Below, one piece after another: positions 1 to 8,148 of a DNA stretch of 35,748 nucleotides. The position numbers and the translations under genes are program-made. The DNA is from Bacteroidales bacterium UBA6346 (lineage in GTDB: Bacteria > Bacteroidota > Bacteroidia > Bacteroidales > UBA932), in NCBI GenBank assembly GCA_002438905.1, contig DJSA01000037.1, forward strand, positions 370 to 36,117, read 5' to 3'. Positions within the stretch are counted from its first letter, which is position 1; each line of letters begins with the position of its first letter. A model generated the notes under the pieces. It made no database searches, had not been told where the DNA came from, and was given only the letters and a program-made list of their open reading frames with translations.

Positions 1-1208
1 AGATTGCCGTGCTCCATCGCGGACAGCCTCTGAAGGTAGTGAATTTCGACAATGAAGCGTGCCCTGTGGATGTCCAGCGCCTGAAGATGAACATATCCGA
101 ACTTGAGAAAGGCGGGTATAAGCATTTTATGCTCAAGGAGATACACGAACAGCCGAAGACTATCTTCGACTGTATGAGAGGAAGGGTTAGTCCAGACTCG
201 TACGATGTGATAATCAGCGGAATAAGGGATAATGCCTATCGTTTTCTGGCTGCCCGGAGGATTGTGATAGTAGCCTGCGGGACTTCGTGGCATGCATCGC
301 TGATAGGAGAGCATCTCATCGAGGATCTGTGCCGCATTCCTGTGGAGGTCGAGTTCGCTTCTGAGTTCCGCTACCGAAACCCGGTTCTCAATCCGGATGA
401 TGTTGTCATAGCTGTTTCCCAGTCCGGAGAGACAGCGGACACTCTGGCTGCGGTTGAGCTCGCCAAGGCTGCGGGGTGTTTCGTGTTCGGAATTTGCAAT
501 GTCATAGGCTCTTCGATATCCCGTGTGAGCGATTCTGGGTGCTACATCCATGTCGGTCCGGAAATCAGCGTGGCCTCGACCAAGGCGTTCACGGGTCAGG
601 TGACGGTCTTCGCCATGATTGCTCTTTCGCTCGCCAATACCCTCACCCGAATTCCTCGCGACCGCTTCGAGCATCTTTCGAAGACGCTGCTGTCGCTTCC
701 CGCGCTGATTCAGGAGGAACTTGACGTGCTTGACGAACCTATCAAGGCGCTCGCTGGAAAGTTCAAGGATACTCGGGACTTCATATATATGGGGCGGGAA
801 TACGAGTATCCTACCGCTCTTGAAGGCGCTCTGAAACTTAAGGAGATTTCCTATATTCATGCCGATGGTTACCCAGCCGCGGAGATGAAACATGGTCCTA
901 TTGCTCTAATAGACAAGGATATGCCGGTGCTGGCGATTGCTGTTCCTGACCCGATTTACGAGAAGATGGCCAGCAACGTGCAGGAGGTCAAGGCACGCGG
1001 GGGAGTTGTGATTTCTGTGGTGTCAAAGGACGATACCGTGGTTTCCGCAATGTCCGACTACTGCATACGTGTCCCTGTCGTAGACCCTTGTCTTATGCCG
1101 ATTCTGGTTGCAGTCCCTCTCCAGCTCTTTGCCTACTACATCGCCGACGCGAAGGGTCTTGACGTCGATCAGCCGCGAAACCTTGCCAAGTCCGTCACGG
1201 TGGAGTAG
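1..1208 (+). CDS. glmS: Glutamine-fructose-6-phosphate aminotransferase (isomerizing), C-terminal part
   Basis: The gene enters the window already open (frame from base 3) and ends with TAG at 1206-1208, so the N-terminal glutaminase domain is outside. What is visible is the linker motif ELEKGGYKHFMLKEI followed by two sugar isomerase (SIS) domains: VACGTSWHA and SQSGETADT in the first, ALEGALKLKEISYIHAD and EMKHGPIALID in the second. The protein ends in the family's conserved C-terminal tail DQPRNLAKSVTVE, whose lysine contacts the sugar. The enzyme makes glucosamine-6-phosphate from fructose-6-phosphate and glutamine, the first step toward UDP-GlcNAc for peptidoglycan and LPS, in the cytoplasm. 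The GTG at 9 is internal, not a start. Identification is firm; only completeness is limited. Confidence 0.96.
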   Translation, partial: IAVLHRGQPLKVVNFDNEACPVDVQRLKMNISELEKGGYKHFMLKEIHEQPKTIFDCMRGRVSPDSYDVIISGIRDNAYRFLAARRIVIVACGTSWHASLIGEHLIEDLCRIPVEVEFASEFRYRNPVLNPDDVVIAVSQSGETADTLAAVELAKAAGCFVFGICNVIGSSISRVSDSGCYIHVGPEISVASTKAFTGQVTVFAMIALSLANTLTRIPRDRFEHLSKTLLSLPALIQEELDVLDEPIKALAGKFKDTRDFIYMGREYEYPTALEGALKLKEISYIHADGYPAAEMKHGPIALIDKDMPVLAIAVPDPIYEKMASNVQEVKARGGVVISVVSKDDTVVSAMSDYCIRVPVVDPCLMPILVAVPLQLFAYYIADAKGLDVDQPRNLAKSVTVE

Positions 1209-1209
1209 C

Positions 1210-1239
1210 CGAAGTCTCTTTCCGGAGTCTGAGACTTCG
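1210..1239 (+). terminator. Stem-loop after glmS, possible terminator
   Basis: CGAAGTCTC (1210-1218) pairs perfectly with GAGACTTCG (1231-1239) around a 12-base loop, starting one base after the glmS stop. There is no T-run behind it, so it may be a weak terminator or an mRNA-end stabiliser. Confidence 0.4.
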
Positions 1240-1280
1240 CGGGAAATATCATAATTGACAAATATTTGTGCCCTCAAATA

Positions 1281-1311
1281 TTTGTTTTAATTAAAAATCG
1301 CCGTACCTTTG
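1281..1311 (+). promoter_or_regulatory. Bacteroidota-type promoter for rpsO
   Basis: TTTG at 1281-1284 and TACCTTTG at 1304-1311 are 19 bases apart, matching the known Bacteroidota -33/-7 consensus (TTTG, TAnnTTTG). Transcription would start about 1318, giving a leader of about 60 bases before rpsO. Confidence 0.75.
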
Positions 1312-1317
1312 TGCCCG

Positions 1318-1346
1318 CTTTGGGTTTACAGACCGTGACCCGAAAG
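1318..1346 (+). promoter_or_regulatory. Stem-loop in the rpsO leader
   Basis: CTTTGGGT (1318-1325) can pair with ACCC-G-AAAG (1338-1346) with a single bulged G. It lies between the predicted promoter and the start of rpsO. In several bacteria S15 represses its own mRNA through a leader structure; that this hairpin does so here is only a guess. Confidence 0.3.
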
Positions 1347-1380
1347 TTTTGGTTTATTAACAATCTTAAATTTTTTCAAG

Positions 1381-1656
1381 ATGGCTGAATATTTGGCACC
1401 GGAGAAAAAACAGGAGATTTTCGCGAAGTACGGAAAGTCCAACACTGACACCGGCTCTCCAGAGAGTCAGGTCGCATTGTTCTCCTACCGTATCGCTCAC
1501 CTCACGGAGCACCTCAAAAGCAACAAGAAGGATTTTTCAACCCGTCGTGCGCTTTTGAAACTCGTGGGTAAAAGACGTCGTGTACTTGATTATCTTAAGG
1601 AAATCGACATCGAGAGATACAGGGCTATCGTCAAGGAGCTTGGTCTCCGTCGATAG
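1381..1656 (+). CDS. rpsO: 30S ribosomal protein S15
   Basis: The 91-residue product is close to the usual 88-90 residues of S15 and carries the family signature across its length: DTGSPESQVALFSYRI, LTEHLKSNKKDFSTRRALL and the C-terminal VGKRRRVLDYLKE. S15 binds 16S rRNA early in 30S assembly. The gene starts with ATG at 1381 behind an A/T-rich stretch with no Shine-Dalgarno motif, as is common in this phylum. It has its own promoter (1281-1311) and a strong terminator (1673-1706), so it looks monocistronic; pnp follows on the same strand, the same rpsO-pnp order seen in many bacteria. Confidence 0.97.
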   Translation: MAEYLAPEKKQEIFAKYGKSNTDTGSPESQVALFSYRIAHLTEHLKSNKKDFSTRRALLKLVGKRRRVLDYLKEIDIERYRAIVKELGLRR

Positions 1657-1672
1657 ACGACATCGGGAAATC

Positions 1673-1706
1673 AGGGTATATCCGAAATTGGATATACCCT
1701 TTTTCT
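1673..1706 (+). terminator. Rho-independent terminator of rpsO
   Basis: An 11-bp perfect stem (AGGGTATATCC at 1673-1683, GGATATACCCT at 1690-1700) with loop GAAATT is followed by TTTTC and then by a second T-run (1709-1715). Confidence 0.88.
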
Positions 1707-1717
1707 CGTTTTTTTGG

Positions 1718-1748
1718 TATGTTCCTGTGAGAACGGAACATATTTTTG
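1718..1748 (+). promoter_or_regulatory. Palindrome overlapping a -7-like box upstream of pnp
   Basis: TATGTTCC (1718-1725) and GGAACATA (1735-1742) form a perfect 8-bp inverted repeat with a 9-base spacer. Its right arm runs into TATTTTTG (1741-1748), which fits TAnnTTTG. A TTTG lies at 1713-1716, but the 24-base spacing is longer than usual. The same bases could instead be a second terminator (hairpin then TTTTT) or an operator site. If it is the pnp promoter the leader is about 125 bases. Confidence 0.4.
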
Positions 1749-1879
1749 TTGCAGCATATCCCGGCGGCGTTCACAAACTTCAACCTGCGGCACCGCTCGG
1801 AAACCAATATATATTACGCAGTACACAATAGTTTTACTAATCGGCTCTCATCGGGAGAGGCAGGTTGAACAAAAATTTA

Positions 1880-4243
1880 ATGAACATTATCAATAAGAAA
1901 ATCGAATTATCCGATGGACGGGTAATCGAGATTGAGACCGGTAAGCTTGCAAAACAGGCTGACGGCTCTGTGGTGGTCAGGATGGGCGGCACGATGCTGC
2001 TCGCGACCGTGACGGCAGCCAAGGACGCCAAGGACGACGTGGATTTCATGCCGCTTCAGGTCGATTACAAGGAAAAATTCTATTCTGCTGGGCGTTTTCC
2101 AGGCGGGTTCATGAAGCGGGAAGGAAAGGCCACTGATGCGGAGGTTCTCACTGCGCGTCTGGTTGACCGTGCTCTCAGGCCGCTGTTTCCGGATGATTTC
2201 CATGCCGAAGTTTATGTGCAGATTACGCTCATTTCCGCCGAGAAGGACATCCAGCCTGATGCTCTTGCGGGGCTTGCGGCTTCTTCAGCCCTTGCGGTGA
2301 GCGACATCCCGTTCGGGGGCCCGATCTCAGAAGTGAGGGTTGTTCGCATTAACGGGGAATTCAAGATTGATCCTACCTTCAGCGAAATGGCTCAGGCAGA
2401 CCTTGACCTTATGGTCGCTGCCACCTACGACAACATCATGATGGTCGAGGGCGAGATGAAGGAAGTGAGCGAGTCCGACATGCTTGAGGCAATCAAGTTC
2501 GCCCACGAGGAAATCAAGAAGCACTGCAAGGTGCAGATGGAACTCACCGAGGAGTGCGGAAAGACAGTCAAGAGAACTTACTGCCACGAAGTTAATGACG
2601 AGGAACTTAAGAAGGCTGTCGAGGCTTTCTGCTATGAAAAGTGCTATGCTGTGGCGAAGTCCGGTCAGGATAAGCATGCACGCAGCGACGCTTTTGAGGC
2701 CATCAAGGAGGAATTCATGCAGACCATTCCGGAGGAGGAGCGCGAAGAGAAGCAGATGATGGTTGATAGGTACTATCATGCAGTCGAAAAGACCGCAATG
2801 AGGAATCTTATCCTCGATGAGGGAATCCGTCTTGACGGGCGCCATACAGCCGAGGTCCGTCCTATCTGGTGCGAGGTCGGCTATCTGCCGTGCGCACACG
2901 GAAGCGCAATATTCACCCGAGGAGAAACCCAGGCTCTCGCGTCAGTAACCCTCGGAACCAAGATGGACATGAAGGAGCTCGACGAGGTTCTTGTCCAGGG
3001 TACCGAGCAGTTCGTTCTCCATTACAACTTCCCTCCGTTCGCAACCGGTGAGGCAAAGGCTCAGAGGGGCGTCGGACGCCGTGAGATTGGTCACGGAAAT
3101 CTCGCATGGAGGGCGCTCAAGCCGGTGGTTCCGCTCGCTCCGGAGAACCCTTACGCAATCCGCGTGGTTTCAGATATCCTTGAGTCAAACGGCTCTTCAT
3201 CAATGGCCAGCGTCTGCGGAGGTTGTCTCGCGCTCATGGATGCAGGAGTGAAGATAAAGAAGCCTGTGGCAGGTGTTGCCATGGGGCTCATCACCGATGC
3301 CGACAAGCCTAACGAGCGTTATGCAATCCTGACTGACATCCTCGGAGACGAGGATCACCTCGGCGACATGGACTTCAAGGTTACGGGAACCAAGGACGGA
3401 ATCACGGCCACACAGATGGACATCAAGGTTGATGGCCTCTCATACGAGGTGCTCGCGAAGGCACTTGAGCAGGCTCGTCAGGGTCGTATGCACATCATGG
3501 GCGAGATGCTGAAGACCATCAGCGAGCCTCGTGAGGACTACAAGCCGTTCGTTCCGCGCATCGTCCAGATTCGTGTTCCTGGCGAATTCATCGGTGCGAT
3601 TATCGGCAAGGGCGGTGAGGTCATCCAGAAGATTCAGCGCGAGACCGGCACCACTGTCACCATCACCGAGGAGCAGAATAATGGCGTCAGCGAGGGTATT
3701 GTTGACATCTTCGGCGACAACAAGGAGTCTATGGACAAGGCCCTTGAGTGGATCAATGGCATCTGCGCTGTTCCGGAGGTCGGCAAGGTATATCACGGAA
3801 AGGTGGTTTCAATCCTTGAGTTCGGTGCATTCGTGGAGATTCTTCCGGGCAAGGAAGGCCTGCTCCACATCTCCGAACTTGACTGGAAGAAGACCGACAA
3901 GGTTGAGGACGTTCTCAAGGTCGGCGATGAGGTTGATGTCAAGCTCCTTGAGATTGACCCTAAGACAGGCAAGATGCGCTTGAGCCGTCGTGCTCTCATG
4001 GAGAAGCCTGAGGGATATGTCGAGCCTGAGCGCAAGCCGCGGCCGTCCGGAGACCGGGATCGTCGCGATGACCGCAGGGGCGGAGACCGCCGCGACAGCC
4101 GCGGACCTCGCCGTGACGGAGATCGTCGTGATGACCGCAGGGGCGACCGCCGCGACAACCGCGGACCTCGCCGTGACGAGCGTCCGGATGCTCCGAGGGA
4201 GATTCCGATTGCTGATGGGGAGTCTGATCCGAATATGTTCTGA
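1880..4243 (+). CDS. pnp: Polyribonucleotide nucleotidyltransferase (PNPase)
   Basis: A 787-residue 3'-5' phosphorolytic exoribonuclease that degrades mRNA in the cytoplasm. Domains in order: first RNase PH domain from about residue 10, an all-helical linker, second RNase PH domain (FTRGETQALASVTLG, GHGNLAWRAL), a KH domain (GAIIGKGGEVIQKI) and an S1 domain (GKVVSILEFGAFVEILPGK). The start is taken as ATG 1880 (MNIINKKIELSDGR) because that matches the family's N-terminus; an in-frame TTG lies at 1865. Odd feature: after the S1 domain the last 70 or so residues (from about 4020) are almost only Arg, Asp and Gly with repeats of RRDDRRGDRRD type, then a final acidic patch. Such RG/RD-rich tails are expected to be disordered and RNA-binding; the role here is inference. 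A short CTCTC/GAGAG hairpin (1845-1859) sits just before the start codon. Confidence 0.97.
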   Translation: MNIINKKIELSDGRVIEIETGKLAKQADGSVVVRMGGTMLLATVTAAKDAKDDVDFMPLQVDYKEKFYSAGRFPGGFMKREGKATDAEVLTARLVDRALRPLFPDDFHAEVYVQITLISAEKDIQPDALAGLAASSALAVSDIPFGGPISEVRVVRINGEFKIDPTFSEMAQADLDLMVAATYDNIMMVEGEMKEVSESDMLEAIKFAHEEIKKHCKVQMELTEECGKTVKRTYCHEVNDEELKKAVEAFCYEKCYAVAKSGQDKHARSDAFEAIKEEFMQTIPEEEREEKQMMVDRYYHAVEKTAMRNLILDEGIRLDGRHTAEVRPIWCEVGYLPCAHGSAIFTRGETQALASVTLGTKMDMKELDEVLVQGTEQFVLHYNFPPFATGEAKAQRGVGRREIGHGNLAWRALKPVVPLAPENPYAIRVVSDILESNGSSSMASVCGGCLALMDAGVKIKKPVAGVAMGLITDADKPNERYAILTDILGDEDHLGDMDFKVTGTKDGITATQMDIKVDGLSYEVLAKALEQARQGRMHIMGEMLKTISEPREDYKPFVPRIVQIRVPGEFIGAIIGKGGEVIQKIQRETGTTVTITEEQNNGVSEGIVDIFGDNKESMDKALEWINGICAVPEVGKVYHGKVVSILEFGAFVEILPGKEGLLHISELDWKKTDKVEDVLKVGDEVDVKLLEIDPKTGKMRLSRRALMEKPEGYVEPERKPRPSGDRDRRDDRRGGDRRDSRGPRRDGDRRDDRRGDRRDNRGPRRDERPDAPREIPIADGESDPNMF
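4067..4179 (+). repeat. Tandem repeat encoding the Arg/Asp-rich PNPase tail
   Basis: Two near-identical units begin at 4067 and 4130 (both GATGACCGCAGGGGCG...), 63 bases apart, and end with GGACCTCGCCGTGACG. The second unit lacks three bases of the first, keeping the reading frame. This looks like in-frame repeat expansion inside the pnp 3' end. Confidence 0.7.
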
Positions 4244-4247
4244 ATTC

Positions 4248-4345
4248 GGGGCGAATAAGAGTCGGTCTGCTGCGTTGGATGTCTTGTCAAAATCCTCACA
4301 ACATAAGGTTGCTGCGGTATTCATGTTCGCTAACGCGACCTTTTC
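4248..4345 (+). repeat. Dispersed intergenic repeat, copy A
   Basis: Begins five bases after the pnp stop codon with GGGGCGAATAA, continues with GTCTGCTGCGTTG and has the family core AAAATCCTCACAAC / AAGGTTGCTGCGGTATT at 4289-4321, whose CAAC and GTTG form a small hairpin. The same core is present at 28111-28139 (minus) and 35633-35665. The right-hand third has diverged and lacks the ATCTTTTT end seen in other copies. Confidence 0.75.
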
Positions 4346-4393
4346 TCGCCACGGCAGTCTCAAGTAAACTTGGACTGCGCTGATGGCTTAACG

Positions 4394-4427
4394 AAAAGCG
4401 CTGGGCTTCGATGAGGAAGTCCAGCGT
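4394..4427 (-). terminator. Rho-independent terminator of the flavodiiron protein gene
   Basis: On the minus strand ACGCTGGACTT (4427-4417) pairs with the bases at 4408-4398 (11 bp including two G-U pairs; 8-base loop), followed by TTTT at 4397-4394. It lies 21 bases past the stop codon of the gene at 4448-5707. Confidence 0.75.
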
Positions 4428-4447
4428 TCTGTTTATGGACCGAGGTG

Positions 4448-5707
4448 TCAGAGGCTTTGCCGGATTGCTTCGGCGAGAGCCTTGGTGTCAAATTTCTGTG
4501 GCGAGTATGCCTGAGGGAAGGTCAGCCCGCCTGCCTGGGCGCCTGCTGTGCCTTCCGGAAGGGAAAGCAGTTCAAACCCGAGTGCAGTTGCCTGCTCAAG
4601 TAGCTGCCTTACGCTTGCCGCCGCCCAGGTGTAGGAGCCAAACGCGAAGAATCTGCGGCTCTTGACGCCGCGTGCTGACACGGCTTTTATGAATGCCTCG
4701 ACCGGTGGGAAGATGCCTCCGTTGTAGGTTGGCGACCCCACAACGAGCGTGTTGTACTTGAATGTATCTCGTATCGCGTAAGAGGCGTTTTCGATGCGTA
4801 GGTCGTGAAGGGCGTTCCGGATTCCGAGAGCGGTGAGTTCTTCGGACAGCTCCTTCGCTGCCTTTTCGGTGTTGCCGTACATTGTTCCGTAGGCTATGCA
4901 TACTCCAGGTTCGGCTTCATATCGGCTCAATTTGTCATACAGTCCCACAACTTCCCCGACGAGTTTCTCCCATACAGGGCCGTGCGTGCTGCATATTCTT
5001 TCGATCTTAAGCCCCGCAAGTTTTCTCAGCGCCGTCTGCACCGGCACTCCGTATTTCCCGACAATGTTTGAATAGTACCGTGTCATCTCGTCACGATATA
5101 TTCCCAAATCGTTGAACTCCCTATCATCGATTGCGTCTGCATCGTCCGTAATTGTCCGGCTGCAGCCGTCATTGTTTTCGACAGCCCTGATTCCCGGTTT
5201 TCCGAAGGTTCCGAACGCGTCACCCGAGAACAGTGTATGCTCATTTTCGCACCAGGTCATCATCGTCTCCGGCCAGTGAACCATCGGGGTCATGTAGAAC
5301 GTGAGCTCCGTCTGCCCGAGAGATATCTTCTCTCCGTCGCCGACAACCTTAATCCGCGATGCAGGAATCTCGTAGTAGCCTCCCAGCATCGGCACGGCCC
5401 TCGCGCTGGCGACAATCGTGATTTCAGGATAAAGTTCAAGAATTGTGGAAATAGATGATGAATGATCAGGCTCCATGTGGTTGACAATCAGATAATCTAC
5501 CGTACGCTCTCCGATTGCCTGTCGGATTTTTCCTACAAAAGCGTCCTTCCACGGCTCCTCTACCGTGTCAATGAGTGCAATCTTCTCATCGATAACGAGA
5601 TAGGCATTGTAACTGACTCCATAAGGAAGAGGCCAAAGCCCCTCAAAAAGTGTCGTGGTCTCATCGTTTACCCCGACATAATGTATCCTTTCACTGATTT
5701 TTTCCAT
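4448..5707 (-). CDS. Flavodiiron protein (A-type flavoprotein, O2/NO reductase)
   Basis: 419 residues with the two-domain layout of class A flavodiiron proteins. The N-terminal metallo-beta-lactamase-like domain shows the di-iron ligands H77-x-E79-x-D81-H82 (NHMEPDHS), H144 (MVHWPE), D163 (SGDAFG) and H242 (STHGPVW). The C-terminal flavodoxin-like domain begins near residue 268 with the FMN-phosphate loop YGTMYGNTEKAA and has SPTYNGGIFP. These enzymes reduce oxygen to water or NO to N2O in the cytoplasm of anaerobes, taking electrons from rubredoxin or similar carriers; no rubredoxin domain is fused here and none is next to it. Start ATG 5707 (MEKISERIHYVG) fits homologues. It is monocistronic, with a terminator at 4394-4427. 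Which gas is the true substrate cannot be read from sequence. Confidence 0.93.
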   Translation of the reverse strand: MEKISERIHYVGVNDETTTLFEGLWPLPYGVSYNAYLVIDEKIALIDTVEEPWKDAFVGKIRQAIGERTVDYLIVNHMEPDHSSSISTILELYPEITIVASARAVPMLGGYYEIPASRIKVVGDGEKISLGQTELTFYMTPMVHWPETMMTWCENEHTLFSGDAFGTFGKPGIRAVENNDGCSRTITDDADAIDDREFNDLGIYRDEMTRYYSNIVGKYGVPVQTALRKLAGLKIERICSTHGPVWEKLVGEVVGLYDKLSRYEAEPGVCIAYGTMYGNTEKAAKELSEELTALGIRNALHDLRIENASYAIRDTFKYNTLVVGSPTYNGGIFPPVEAFIKAVSARGVKSRRFFAFGSYTWAAASVRQLLEQATALGFELLSLPEGTAGAQAGGLTFPQAYSPQKFDTKALAEAIRQSL

Positions 5708-5868
5708 AATTCCGAAATTTTATGATTACCGCAGCCACGCCCTACAAATTTTAGGCAATTCTTCTTCTGGCAGAAGAGGATATTCACATTGCCGTTTCTT
5801 TCTTACGGAAAGTACGCGTCTTGCATCGAGAAATGAGTAAGCCCCAAGGTCATGCATACAAATTTTAC

Positions 5869-5876
5869 TACCTTTG
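5869..5876 (+). promoter_or_regulatory. -7 promoter box in the divergent region before the EamA gene
   Basis: TACCTTTG matches TAnnTTTG, 40 bases before the EamA start codon; a matching -33 TTTG is not obvious. The 209-base gap 5708-5916 otherwise holds only A/T-rich DNA; no box for the divergent flavodiiron gene was recognised. Confidence 0.5.
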
Positions 5877-5916
5877 CACGCTTTCTCTCACATATAGAGT
5901 CAAGGTTTTTTGAAAT

Positions 5917-6825
5917 ATGACAACACCATCCCAGTGGCGTGCAGGCCACATTTCACTGTTTCTCTGCAATACAATCTGGGGCGCGGCCGTCCCCGTGTCC
6001 AAGTTTATTCTGGCAGGTGGCATCATTTCCTCGACTGTGCTTGCGGACATACGCATCCTGTCCGGAACGCTGTTGTTTTGGCTCGCTTTCTCTGCTCTGA
6101 AGACCGAGAGGAAAGAGCGTGTGGAGACGAAGGACTATTGGAAGCTGTTTCTCGCGGCATTTTTCTCAACCGTGCTGGTTCAGTTGTTCTACATGAAGGG
6201 CATTTCGCTCTCGTCCCCCACAGAGGCCGCTGTCTGCATGACGACTCTGCCGATTTGGACGGTGCTCATGTCCGCGCTGCACCTTCACGAGAAAGTCAAT
6301 GCCCGCAAAGTCGGAGGCATTCTGCTGGGAATGTCCGGCACGCTGCTCATCACCCTCTACGGCAGTTCCACCGCTTCCGGCGGTTCAATCTCAGGCGCAG
6401 CCTGCTGTCTGCTCTCGCAGATTTCTTACGGAGTCTATCTCGTTTTCTTTCAGGATATTATCAAAAAATATTCTCCGATAACCCTGATGAAATGGAAATA
6501 TCTCTTCGGCCTCGTCATGCTTCTTCCTTTTTCGGCCAAGGATATGTTCCTCACGCAGTGGCCCGCTATCTCTTCCGCCGCATGGCTCGCGCTCGCCTTC
6601 ATCATCATATTCTCGACCTTCATCAGCTATTTCCTCGTCCCCTTCGGCCAGAAATACCTACAACCGACGACCGTCGCGATGTACAACTACCTTCAGCCCG
6701 TCACCGCCACCCTTCTCGCTGTCGCCGCCTCTCAGGAAACTTTCGGCCTCGTCAAGGCTCTCGCCATGCTCATCGTCTTTCTCGGGGTATGGCTCGTCAG
6801 CACCTCCGGCATACGACGAAAATAA
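5917..6825 (+). CDS. EamA/DMT-family membrane transporter
   Basis: 302 residues with about ten hydrophobic segments arranged as two EamA repeats, typical of the drug/metabolite transporter superfamily (RhaT/YdcZ-like size). The first repeat starts FLCNTIWGAAVPVSKFIL and the second covers GAACCLLSQISYGVYLVFFQ to YLQPVTATLLAV, with the family's proline in TM9. The protein ends in a short basic tail. It sits in the inner membrane and would export or import a small metabolite; the substrate cannot be predicted. Start ATG 5917 lies shortly after the -7 box at 5869. It converges with the metal exporter gene, only 32 bases apart, and no clear terminator was seen between them. Confidence 0.9.
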   Translation: MTTPSQWRAGHISLFLCNTIWGAAVPVSKFILAGGIISSTVLADIRILSGTLLFWLAFSALKTERKERVETKDYWKLFLAAFFSTVLVQLFYMKGISLSSPTEAAVCMTTLPIWTVLMSALHLHEKVNARKVGGILLGMSGTLLITLYGSSTASGGSISGAACCLLSQISYGVYLVFFQDIIKKYSPITLMKWKYLFGLVMLLPFSAKDMFLTQWPAISSAAWLALAFIIIFSTFISYFLVPFGQKYLQPTTVAMYNYLQPVTATLLAVAASQETFGLVKALAMLIVFLGVWLVSTSGIRRK

Positions 6826-6857
6826 TGTTATCCCCTATCCGAGTTCATTCGGCAGTC

Positions 6858-8078
6858 TCAGAACAGCATTGCCGCGAAACCGCAGAGAAGGGCCACGGCG
6901 CAATTGATAATCTTCGCCTTGAGAAATGCTGCCTTGCTCTCTGCTAGCAGCGGAATGGAGGCGTGCCCGTCTTGGGAGATGCTGCTGGCAAGAAGAACAG
7001 GGAAGGGGACCATGCCGGCGGCGAAGAGGGTCACGAAAATCAAGTGCGGGCCGGATTCCGGAATTATGCCCACCGCGACGGCGAGCAGAATCATCAGAGC
7101 GGTGTTGTCGCTAACCCACGAACCGATGTCCACGAAGTGTGTCAGCAGGGCTATGGCAGCGAGAATGCCGAATGTCCAGAGAAAAATGCTTAGGAAATGT
7201 TTCCTTATGACATGATGCCAGAGATGTTCCTCAATGAAGTGGTCAGGGGCAAAGATTATCACGCCGAGCATTATGATGCTTAGGCAGGCGAAGAGCACAT
7301 TCATCCACGATTCGCTTAAAAGGTCAATCTTCAGGGCGTGATCGGCTTCACCCTCCAGGGAATCGTCAGAAATCCGCTCGTCTCCGGTGCTGCAGCAACT
7401 TTGGCAGTGTGTGTGCCCTTCGAAGTCATGACCCTGTCTTTGGATCTCCTCATGGCAGGTCGTGTCGGCGGCGTGCCCCTCATCGTGGTTGTGTTCTAGG
7501 ACTCCCAAGCCGAGCGCTGCAATGAATGCTGCCAGCCCGATGGACAGCACGGCCCTCTTCCATCCGAAATGACGTTTTCCATGCCCATGGGTGTCCGTGT
7601 CCTCGTGCTCGTGAATCTCGAATCCATCATCGCAGCAGGCCTTTCCTTGCTGTACAGACGTTCCTTTCTTTTTAAGGATTTGCTCTCCGACAAAGTCGGT
7701 AATGACACCCGTGACAACGGCAATGACAAACAATACTCCGAACAGAATCAGAGCTTTGTGCGGGAACATTGCCAGCATCACAAAAGACTCGTCCCCGGAA
7801 GACGCTATCATCATGGCCACCAGCGCTCCGAAACTGAACAATCCGTGAGTGTAGAGCGAAACCGTCGCGAAACCTCCCATGCAGCCGGGAATAAGCCCGA
7901 GTGCGGCTCCGAACGCTACCTGTCCGACTTTTGTCTTCCGCAGACGTGAAAAAAACTTTCCGTGGGACTCGATGTTCAAGGCTTCAATCATCATCATCAT
8001 CACGATTACCAGACCGGTGATGAGTATGCTATTGCGCAGGACGTCTATGAGGGTGTGGAGAAACATTTGATGGGGCAT
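6858..8078 (-). CDS. Putative 10-TM heavy-metal/manganese exporter (ArsP_2/DUF2899-like)
   Basis: 406 residues, about ten membrane segments in two halves. The two halves carry matching signature loops, GLIPGCMGGF near residue 61 and GIIPESGPHL in the second half, which resemble the family annotated as putative 10-TM heavy-metal exporter or manganese transporter. Two soluble stretches are rich in metal-binding residues: about residues 147-170 (CCDDGFEIHEHEDTDTHGHG) and 195-229 (HNHDEGH, then HTHCQSCC). The family assignment is from motif memory; the His/Cys loops are directly visible and suggest metal binding. ATG 8078 is used; ATG 8066 four codons on is an alternative. It lies between a DUF1573 gene (70 bases upstream, same strand) and the convergent EamA gene. 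Confidence 0.82.
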   Translation of the reverse strand: MPHQMFLHTLIDVLRNSILITGLVIVMMMMIEALNIESHGKFFSRLRKTKVGQVAFGAALGLIPGCMGGFATVSLYTHGLFSFGALVAMMIASSGDESFVMLAMFPHKALILFGVLFVIAVVTGVITDFVGEQILKKKGTSVQQGKACCDDGFEIHEHEDTDTHGHGKRHFGWKRAVLSIGLAAFIAALGLGVLEHNHDEGHAADTTCHEEIQRQGHDFEGHTHCQSCCSTGDERISDDSLEGEADHALKIDLLSESWMNVLFACLSIIMLGVIIFAPDHFIEEHLWHHVIRKHFLSIFLWTFGILAAIALLTHFVDIGSWVSDNTALMILLAVAVGIIPESGPHLIFVTLFAAGMVPFPVLLASSISQDGHASIPLLAESKAAFLKAKIINCAVALLCGFAAMLF

Positions 8079-8148
8079 TGCTTGTTATATGGCTCTCGGC
8101 TTCTGTGTGTTGCTGTAGTGGGCGGCTGAAGGTTGGGGGAGGAACTTC

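Noticed and set aside
2327..2899. Open frame of 190 codons antisense to pnp
   Set aside because: Leu/His-rich shadow of the PNPase linker region; pnp is intact on the other strand.
5910..6947. Open frame of 345 codons overlapping the EamA gene in another frame
   Set aside because: Rich in Arg/His/Ser as expected from a shifted frame, no membrane pattern; the EamA reading frame has a clear transporter sequence.
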